Positions 56,852-64,000 of a DNA stretch of 64,000 nt are shown in pieces. Under the pieces are notes generated by a model. That model made no database searches, was not told the DNA's origin, and was given only the letters and a program-made list of their open reading frames with translations. Position 1 is the first letter of the stretch. Every line of letters begins with the position of its first letter. Origin of the DNA: Patiria pectinifera. Lineage: Eukaryota; Echinodermata; Asteroidea; Valvatida; Asterinidae. The position numbers and the translations under genes are program-made. The stretch is from assembly GCA_029964075.1 (NCBI GenBank), contig CM057135.1:729001-793000 (forward strand). Direction: 5' to 3'.

Positions 56852-58015
56852 GGCTTCGCTGATTTTGCCCTTGGTCTACATAAGACCTCATTTTACTCAG
56901 TTGGTCAGCGTAAAAACAGCTTTTCCCTCATTGGTCGTCTTAAGGGTGCCGAATACCATGAAGCCTACTGACCCCCACTGTCAAACAGTAAATCTAAGAA
57001 GGGGTGTTATTCTAAAGGAACATTTTGGGTGGAGTGTTTTCGCGTTTTCCAGTGGAAAATTGAGCTTTAATGTGGTATCGAAATGACTAATAATGGTGTA
57101 TAACTATTAGTATCATTGATTTTCCTTTTGGTCAACGGACGTCCGCGTTTTACTCATGATGTGCACAAGAATAGCTTTTTTACTCATTGGTCGTGCCCAA
57201 AACCACTGCATCAGGCCTACTCACCCCACTGGCAGTGGCAGTAGGCCTAAAGCAATCAGTTGCTTTTGGTCAACGTAAGGCCGGTGTTTACTCAGTTGGT
57301 CAGCTCAAAACCAGCTTTTCACTCACTGGTCGTCTTAAGGGGCCCAATATAATTAAATCTGGTTATATATAACAGTTCTTTGAAATTGTGGTTTTAGAAT
57401 TCCCCTTTTCACGTTCCCCATTCAAGTGCAGTAAAGATGCATGGATGCAGTCATGTTGAGCAGTAAATAATTGTTCAGTGAAGTTTTCTTGGTAGCCGTG
57501 AAGCCGCCGAACATAAAGATTCAATTCTTTGGGGACTGATTTTCAGACAGCTTGAGATGATTACGTTTCAGTTGTGTTAAACTGCTGTTTCTCGAATTTC
57601 TGCTTGTTGTATTCCCGGCACGTCGCAGACTCGATCACAAGGATTTGACAAATCTCTTTTGCACACCAACTCACAACTGAACGGGGCGACCAAAATGGGG
57701 CCGAAAAAGAAAAACAATGGGGACCAGAAAAGGGAGAGGGGAAAGGGAAAACATAAATTAAGGGGGGGGGAATGAAATTCGGCAAAAATTACCGGAAAAG
57801 TGTTATTTCAAGTGCAGTTCAGGGGGTGGGCTTTATGAAGGTGGTTAAATTTCCCACAAAAATGCCTGATGACTCAAGGAGAAAAGGGTCCATAGATTTC
57901 ACATGCAGTGACCCATAAGTTTCGCTGATTCTGCCCTTGGTCAACATAAATCCGCATTTTACTCAGTTGGTCAGCACAAGAACAGCTTTTCCCTTATTGG
58001 TCGTCTTAAGGGCGT
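56852..58015 (+). repeat. ~80-bp subrepeats within the 1.7-kb unit
   Basis: A module with TTGGTCAACRTAAG, TTTACTCAGTTGGTCAGC, AACAGCTTTTCCCTCATTGG and TCGTCTTAAGGG appears four times per unit in diverged form (about 56865, 57128, 57268 and 57935). It repeats in the next unit (about 58625 onward). The 1.7-kb unit therefore has an internal repeat structure older than its own duplication. Confidence 0.85.
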
Positions 58016-59440
58016 CCTCCATGTGTTCCAACCACACACGGCGAAATGCATGCTCGCAACGGCAACGGAGACAAAGTACACGTGCACGATGAATGGGGGA
58101 AAAACCTGGGCCACAGACGACTAGTCTGGTTCCCTGACCAAAGATCCAGGCAATTTCCAATGAATACCTAAGATTATAGTTTGGATCTTTGGTCCGGGAA
58201 CCAGAATATTACCGACTTTTTGGGGTTTCGCAGCCCTATTGATTATTAATGTTCACAGCGGTGAGGTTTGCAGACCAGTAAAATACTCCCATCCCCCAAT
58301 CAGAAAGACAAACACAACTCCGGCATCTTTCGTTTGCTATTCATTTTTTTTTGGGGGGGGGGGCGGGGGGGGGTGTTATCGATGATTTGGGGGAGAAATC
58401 CATCATGAACACCTCAAGAGTCGTGAGGCCGTCACCGTCATCGCCATCTTGAAAAACGATGCATCAGTTCCACAGCCAAAATAGGACCTTTTTAGAGCTT
58501 TAAGTTCACCCAAATTTTACACAAACACTACGTTGACAGTCCAGGACATGGCTTCCAAATGGTGATTTGGTGAAACTGAGTCTTCGTGTGATTTCAAAGT
58601 GTCCAATTATCTAGGGCTTTGCTGATTTTGCCCTTGGTCTACGTAAGACCTCATTTTACTCAGTTGGTCAGCGTAAGAACAGCTTTTCCCTCATTGGTCG
58701 TCTTAAGGGTGCCGAATACCATGAAGCCTACTGACCCCACTGTCAAACAGTAAATCTAAGAAGGAGTGTTATTCTAAAGGAACATTTTGGGTGGAGTGTT
58801 TTCGCGTTTTCCAGTGGAAAACTGAGCTTTAATGTGGTATCGAAATGACTAATAATGGTGTATAACTATTAGTATCATTGATTTTCCTTTTGGTCAACGG
58901 ACGTCCGCGTTTTACTCATGATGTGCACAAGAATAGCTTTTTACTCATTGGTCGTGCCCAAAACCACTGCATCAGGCCTACTCACCCCACTGGCAGTGGC
59001 AGTTGGCCTAAAGCAATCAGTTGCTTTTGGTCAACGTAAGTCCGGTGTTTACTCAGTTGGTCAAAGGTCGCGGTCGCGGGAACACCTATTTTCGTATTTC
59101 TCCTCACTGAGCTTGTGTTTTTTCACCATTTTTGTTTCGGGAGGCTGTCTCCCTTTGTCATTTTCCTCATTATACTCCCTCCTACTCCCCTGGATCACCA
59201 TTGTACCTGCTTTTTGCCTCATTGAATCCCCATACTCCAGCAATTCTTGAGTTCTTCTGTGACTGTGCATTCGCGGGGTCACACTCCAGTGCAGCCATCT
59301 TGGATCTCATTGTACATCAGTACAGTGTATGGTGATGTACACATCCATCGTTTGTCCACCAATGCTGTTTGCAGCTTTGTCGTGACTGGTTTGATGCCCC
59401 ATATTACCCCCGCTACTGGAACTAAGGTCAGCTATCAGTC

Positions 59441-62400
59441 ATGTTTGACCCACAGATTTTTGCAGCGCTACTTTTTATGCCATTATTGGCTACCAACTTT
59501 GTAATGAATGTACAGCATGTTTCACCTTTTGTTGTGTCTCACCCACCATCAATGAACCTGAACTCTTTCATGTGGTATCCTGCAGCTAGCTTTACCAACA
59601 TGAACCACTACACCAGCCAAAAGCTTCGGCAAGCCTCCTGGTTATCTTCATGTTCAGTTATAGAAAATAACCTGGTTAAAGTTAAACCAAGCAAGAACTC
59701 AGTGTCGATGTATCTAGCCATCCTTCTGATTACTCAAGCCCATGACACAGAATTAAACCCAGGTCCTTACTCTCCCAAGTATCCATGTGGGGTCTGTAAG
59801 AAAGCCGTCCGCTGGTCGAAAACGAGAACAGCTGTAGCTTGTGATACGTGTGATACCTGGTATCATACAGACTGCATGGGAATGACACAGGAAGTATATG
59901 AAAGTATCAACAGATCAGATGTTAGCTGGATTTGCATGATTTGCGATACCCCAAATCATTCTTCGTCCATTCTCGATTCTTACTTGTGCGAGTCCGAGAA
60001 TAATTTCCAAGTGTTATCAGTCATTGACAACTCATCTGATGTGTTTAGTTCAATGAATACTGGTAATCATGACCCAAGTCTGACAACCACCACCAGACGT
60101 GACTCATCAAACCAGAGTCGTTCATCAATTGACTCTGAGCCTAACCCTGGCTCTCCCCTCCAGCAGTCTTCTCCTATAAATAAGTCCTCTAAAAGAAGGA
60201 AAAATAATCCCAGGCCCTTAAAGGTCCTCTCGATCAACCTACAAAGCATGAACGCTAAAAAGGAAGCGTTCTGGGAAGCAGTTGACAGTTGTCAGCCTGA
60301 CGTAATCATCGCTAATGAAACCTGGCTGAAGCCATCTATGTTGAGCTCAGAAATGATGCCTCATGGATATAATCCTCCCATTAGGAAAGACCGTACTGAT
60401 GGTTATGGAGGTGTCTTGCTTGTTACAAAAAATGACATCATCGATGGTGAAATCAAAGTGAATAGCGATAGCGAACTAGTGGTAACTAAGATCCACCTCT
60501 ATGGACATCAACCCCTCATTGTTATGTCGGCGTATCGACCACCAAATCGTGACCTTGCTTACGCTCAGACCTTGTGCCAGTCCATCCAGCGCATCATCAC
60601 TAGTAACCCTTCGGCTGTAGTCTGGCTCAGTGGAGACTTCAACCTCCCTGATATAAATTGGGCTACAGCGGCTATTGTTGGTCACCAGTTCAGTCATGCA
60701 ATCAACAATTGCTTCATTTCTACCTTCAACGACTTGGGGTTAACCCAAATTGTAGACACCCCAACTAGAGATAAGAACATCTTAGACCTGTTCCTTACAA
60801 ATAGACCAACCCTTGTCAGTAAATGTATGCCCGTGCCTGGAGTGAGCGACCACGAGATGGTTCTTACTGTATCTGACATTCGTGCCAAAAGACAAAAGCC
60901 AGTCCGACGAAGAATCTTCTTGTGGAAGAAAGCTGATATGGGCAGCATCAAGTCGGAAATTAACACCTTTGGCAGTCACTTCGTCTCATCCAATTCTGTT
61001 GACACTAATGTCAATGATCTCTGGAGCCAGTTAACAACCTTCCTTAACAAACTCTTGGATACGATGGTCCCCTCCAAGCTATCCTCCACAAGATTCAGTC
61101 AACCGTGGATCAATCGCCATATCAAAGTCCTATCTAGAAGAAAGAAGAGAGCCTACAAAAGAGCTTGTAGGTCGAAGAAATCGAGTGACTGGACCCGATA
61201 CAAGAACCTCAAGAAACAGATGCAAAGAGACTGCAGAACAGCTTACCACACTCACATCAGTGACATGCTGTGCGAAGAAGGTAGTAACCCGAAAAGGTTC
61301 TGGTCTTACATTAAGAGTAAACGATGTGAGAACTCCGGTGTTGCGCCACTGATGAGAGAAGGCATTCTGCAAAGTGACAGCACAACGAAGTCCAACATGC
61401 TGAATGACCAGTTTGTTTCTGTCTTCACTGATGAGAACACATCAGAGCTACCAGATCTTGGCACCAGCCCGCACCCAACAGTTCCATCTTTCTCCATCGT
61501 TAGTGAAGGTGTAAGGAAACTCCTCGCCAACATCAAGCCCCACACAGCCTGTGGTCCTGACAATCTGCCTGCCTATCTTCTCAAAGAGGCAGCTGAAGAA
61601 CTTGCGCCTATTTTCTGCCAACTTTTCAATGCTACCCTCCACCAAGGAAAAATCCCACATGCGTGGAAATCGGCGGATGTTACTCCAATCTTCAAAAAAG
61701 GTGACAAACACAGACCTGAAAACTACCGCCCCATATCTCTCACATCTATCGTTTGCAAAACAGCTGAGCATATCATCCACAGCCAGATCATTCAACACCT
61801 TGATACCCACAACCTGTTAACAGAATGCCAGTTTGGATTTAGAAAGAAGCGATCCTGCGAATCCCAGCTCTTGTTAACAGTAGACGACCTGGCCAGAGGT
61901 CTACGAGACAAGCAGCAGATCGATGCAATCCTGTTAGATTTCTCGAAGGCCTTTGACCGAGTACCTCATGAACGTCTCCTCCTGAAGCTCCATCACTATG
62001 GGGTCAGAGGTCAGCTACTGTCTTGGATCCGAGATTTCCTATCAGGACGTACCCAGCAAGTTATTCTAGAGGGAAAAAAGAGCAGCGTTGCCAGTGTAAC
62101 ATCAGGGGTACCCCAAGGCACCGTACTGGGGCCCCTGTTGTTTTTGGTCTTTATCAACGACCTGCCTGAGTGCGTTTCGTCAAACCTACGCCTCTTCGCT
62201 GATGATGCTCTCCTGTATAGACCCATCCAATATCAAGACGACACTGCCATTCTTCAAAAGGATCTTGCAAACCTTCAGGAGTGGGAGAAAAAGTGGTTAA
62301 TGTCATTCAACGCCGATAAATGTGAAGTTCTTAGAATCTCAAACAAGCGAAACAACATCCATGGAGCAACCCCTTATTCAATCCATGGGACTGCACTCCG

Positions 62401-63010
62401 TACCGTAGATGAGGCAAAGTACCTAGGTGTCACCATCCATCGAAATCTCAGCTGGAAGCCCCATGTCCAAAACATCTGTAAGAAAAGCAACAGCACCCTC
62501 GGCTTTCTTCGCCGCAACCTGAGAAGATGCCCCCCAAAGATCAAGGAACAGGCCTACAAGACCTATGTCCGCCCCACCCTTGAATACTCATCCTCGGTGT
62601 GGGATCCACATACACAGGACCTGATTTCCCAGGTTGATATGGTGCAACGGCGTGCCGCTAGATTTGTAACGGCTGACTACAACCAATGGAATAGTGTCAC
62701 CCAGATGCTACAAAATCTCCAATGGCAGACTCTCTACGAACGTCGAGCCCACAACAAAGTCATCATGCTGTACAGGATAATGCACGGTCTCGTTGCCATC
62801 CCTCCTACCCCACCCTACTTGTACTCTTCATCAAACCAGAATAGGGGCCACCAACAGCAGTTCACACAACAGCACTGCAGAATTCTATCATACCAGCACA
62901 GCTTCTTTCCAAGTGTCATCTGCATCTGGAATGCCCTACCAGCCACCGTGGTTTCAGCTCAGTCACTGGAGATTTTCCGGACTAGCTTGAAACCTCTCAC
63001 CCTCCGCTAG
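59441..63010 (+). CDS. LINE polyprotein: 2A-type motif, PHD finger, AP endonuclease, reverse transcriptase
   Basis: This 1189-residue protein would carry out target-primed retrotransposition. The N-terminus (1-27) is hydrophobic and signal-like. Residues 102-109 are DTELNPGP, matching the 2A ribosome-skipping consensus DxExNPGP. A PHD-type Cys4-His-Cys3 finger follows with C116, C119, C134, C137, H142, C145, C165 and C168, correctly spaced. The endonuclease spans about 260-485, with N266 (SINLQS), E293 (NETWL), GDFN at 398-401 and D470-H471 (VSDHEM). The reverse transcriptase spans about 690-960, with D833 in LLDFSKAFD, SGVPQGTVLGPLLF, and catalytic FADD at 919-922. All core residues are present and no stop or frameshift interrupts the frame. 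I chose the first in-frame ATG, at 59441. The domain set fits the CR1/Jockey superfamily; the exact clade is not settled. Confidence 0.95.
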   Translation: MFDPQIFAALLFMPLLATNFVMNVQHVSPFVVSHPPSMNLNSFMWYPAASFTNMNHYTSQKLRQASWLSSCSVIENNLVKVKPSKNSVSMYLAILLITQAHDTELNPGPYSPKYPCGVCKKAVRWSKTRTAVACDTCDTWYHTDCMGMTQEVYESINRSDVSWICMICDTPNHSSSILDSYLCESENNFQVLSVIDNSSDVFSSMNTGNHDPSLTTTTRRDSSNQSRSSIDSEPNPGSPLQQSSPINKSSKRRKNNPRPLKVLSINLQSMNAKKEAFWEAVDSCQPDVIIANETWLKPSMLSSEMMPHGYNPPIRKDRTDGYGGVLLVTKNDIIDGEIKVNSDSELVVTKIHLYGHQPLIVMSAYRPPNRDLAYAQTLCQSIQRIITSNPSAVVWLSGDFNLPDINWATAAIVGHQFSHAINNCFISTFNDLGLTQIVDTPTRDKNILDLFLTNRPTLVSKCMPVPGVSDHEMVLTVSDIRAKRQKPVRRRIFLWKKADMGSIKSEINTFGSHFVSSNSVDTNVNDLWSQLTTFLNKLLDTMVPSKLSSTRFSQPWINRHIKVLSRRKKRAYKRACRSKKSSDWTRYKNLKKQMQRDCRTAYHTHISDMLCEEGSNPKRFWSYIKSKRCENSGVAPLMREGILQSDSTTKSNMLNDQFVSVFTDENTSELPDLGTSPHPTVPSFSIVSEGVRKLLANIKPHTACGPDNLPAYLLKEAAEELAPIFCQLFNATLHQGKIPHAWKSADVTPIFKKGDKHRPENYRPISLTSIVCKTAEHIIHSQIIQHLDTHNLLTECQFGFRKKRSCESQLLLTVDDLARGLRDKQQIDAILLDFSKAFDRVPHERLLLKLHHYGVRGQLLSWIRDFLSGRTQQVILEGKKSSVASVTSGVPQGTVLGPLLFLVFINDLPECVSSNLRLFADDALLYRPIQYQDDTAILQKDLANLQEWEKKWLMSFNADKCEVLRISNKRNNIHGATPYSIHGTALRTVDEAKYLGVTIHRNLSWKPHVQNICKKSNSTLGFLRRNLRRCPPKIKEQAYKTYVRPTLEYSSSVWDPHTQDLISQVDMVQRRAARFVTADYNQWNSVTQMLQNLQWQTLYERRAHNKVIMLYRIMHGLVAIPPTPPYLYSSSNQNRGHQQQFTQQHCRILSYQHSFFPSVICIWNALPATVVSAQSLEIFRTSLKPLTLR
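59744..59767 (+). other. 2A-type ribosome-skipping motif (DTELNPGP)
   Basis: It encodes Asp-Thr-Glu-Leu-Asn-Pro-Gly-Pro, preceded by the hydrophobic run MYLAILLITQAH. 2A-like motifs near the N-terminus of echinoderm and other invertebrate non-LTR retrotransposons are established. Skipping between G108 and P109 would release a 108-residue leader from the enzyme part. Confidence 0.75.
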
Positions 63011-64000
63011 TTATGCCCAGGGGCATCGTTTTTACTCGCACCAAGTTCTAAATTACTGCACTCTTCGTTAATATTTGTTCCCGTGACCGAGCACTTTTGC
63101 ACCCAAGTACGACAATACTCCACTATGGAGGGATGTACTTTACTGGAGGAAGAAGAAGAAGAAGAAGCTCAAAACCAGCTTTTCACTCACTGGTCGTCTT
63201 AAGGGGCCCAATATAATTAAATCTGGTTATATATAACAGTTCTTTGAAATTGTGGTTTTAGAATTCCCCTTTTCACGTTCCCCATTCAAGTGCAGTAAAG
63301 ATGCATGGATGCAGTCATGTTGAGCAGTAAATAATTGTTCAGTGAAGTTTTCTTGGTAGCCTTGAAGCCGCCCCACATCACGATTCAATTCTTTGGGGAC
63401 TGATTTTCAGACAGCTTGAGATGATTACGTTTCAGTTTTGTTAAACTGCTGTTTCTCGAATTTCTGCTTGTTGTATTCCCGGCACGTCGCAGATTCGATC
63501 ACAAGGATTTGACAAATCTCTTTTGCACACCAACTCACAACTGAACGGGGCGACCAAAATGGGGCCGAAAAAGAAAAACAATGGGGACCAGAAAAGGGAG
63601 AGGGGAAAGGGAAAACATAAATTAAGGGGGGGGGGAATGAAATTCGGCAAAAATGACCGGAAAAGTGTTATTTCAAGTGCAGTTCAGGGGGTGGGCTTTA
63701 TGAAGGTGGTTAAATTTCCCACAAAAATGCCTGATGACTCAAGGAGAAAAGGGTCCATAGATTTCACATGCAGTGACCCATAAGTTTCGCTGATTCTGCC
63801 CTTGGTCAACATAAATCCGCATTTTACTCAGTTGGTCAGCACAAGAACAGCTTTTCCCTTATTGGCCGTCTTAAGGGCGTCCTCCATGTGTCCAACCACA
63901 CACGGCGAAATGCATGCTCGCAACGGCAACGGAGACAAAGTACACGTGCACGATGAATGGGGGAAAAACCTGGGCCACAGACGACTAGTCTGGTTCCCTG

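Larger units (their letters stand above)
59064..63166 (+). mobile_element. Apparently intact LINE (CR1/Jockey superfamily), 4103 bp
   Basis: The insertion is dated and bounded by the tandem duplication. Unit 1 reads CAGTTGGTCAGCTCAAAACC at 57293. In unit 2 the same word is split after GGTCA by AAGGTCGCGGTCGCGGGAAC at the 5' end, and resumes at GCTCAAAACC after a GGAGGAAGAAGAAGAAGAAG-type 3' tail. No target-site duplication is evident. It has a 377-bp 5' leader, a single 1189-codon ORF and a 156-bp 3' region with GAA repeats. The intact ORF implies recent insertion, and the element may be capable of movement. Confidence 0.95.
56351..64000 (+). repeat. Tandem array of ~1.72-1.76-kb units, second unit split by a LINE
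   Basis: GGAGACAAAGTACACGTGCA, then CGATGAATG, starts units at 56351, 58067 and 63931. Unit 1 is 1716 bp. Unit 2 is 5864 bp, or about 1761 bp without the 4103-bp LINE. Unit 3 runs off the window. Units share long near-identical stretches, such as ATTGATTATTAATGTTCACA and GCGGTGAGGTTTGCAGACCA. Each unit contains a G-run that varies in length (56600, 58356). No gene is recognised in the unit; frames of 60-90 codons are not conserved in a meaningful way. Confidence 0.93.

Noticed and set aside
57561-57785. Proline/phenylalanine-rich minus-strand ORF repeated at 63441-63650
   Set aside because: It is repeated only because the 1.7-kb unit is duplicated. The two versions differ in frame-disrupting ways around the G-run.

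Overview
This window is animal nuclear DNA made almost entirely of repeats. The supporting signs are non-LTR retrotransposons, tRNA-derived SINEs, TA-flanked MITEs, spliced-exon signals (GT/AG), a THAP-type first exon, and long satellites. Many GGCCTAGGCC-type runs between 43 and 46 kb and a PHD/2A-bearing LINE fit a marine deuterostome, such as an echinoderm, hemichordate or lancelet. That placement is inference, and no single host gene fixes the species. No complete host protein-coding gene is visible.

Layout. 1-1543 is a 69-bp satellite. 2653-4645 is a nested inverted-repeat structure enclosing a minus-strand SINE. 4800-10462 is a DNA-transposon-like element (terminal inverted repeats, AGCT flanks, eight internal GTAACGTAACT motifs) split by a decayed CR1/L2-type LINE at about 6120-9640. 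10661-11202 is a mariner-type MITE. 12215-17950 is a decayed minus-strand LINE of a different clade, cut in two by a 2.7-kb transposon (12389-15111) with a 9-bp target-site duplication.

18130-42480 is a very large 99-bp satellite with higher-order structure. It carries 13 copies of a ~140-150-bp hairpin element at one fixed position of the monomer, and one copy of a second hairpin family at the same position. Because 99 is a multiple of 3, it shows long open frames of a 33-residue repeat that should not be read as genes.

42480-51240 is unique-looking DNA with scattered MITEs, a pair of inverted-duplicate membrane-protein exons (43.9-44.2 kb), another candidate membrane-protein exon (42.6 kb), a THAP first exon (46.5 kb), a tRNA-like Pol III unit (49.3 kb) and strand-biased T-rich and G-rich simple repeats. 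51243-52338 is a 19-bp minisatellite open in all three forward frames. It runs into a SINE (52340-52811) that itself carries a small transposon. A single stray monomer of the 69-bp satellite lies at 52828.

56351 to the window end is a tandem array of ~1.7-kb units. The second unit is interrupted by an apparently intact 4.1-kb LINE (59064-63166) with one 1189-residue ORF: a hydrophobic N-terminus, a DxExNPGP 2A-type motif, a PHD finger, an AP endonuclease and a reverse transcriptase. This is the only convincingly functional coding sequence in the window. Nested insertions give a relative chronology: LINE before the 2.7-kb transposon; TIR element before the CR1/L2 LINE; 1.7-kb duplication before the intact LINE; hairpin insertion before satellite amplification.
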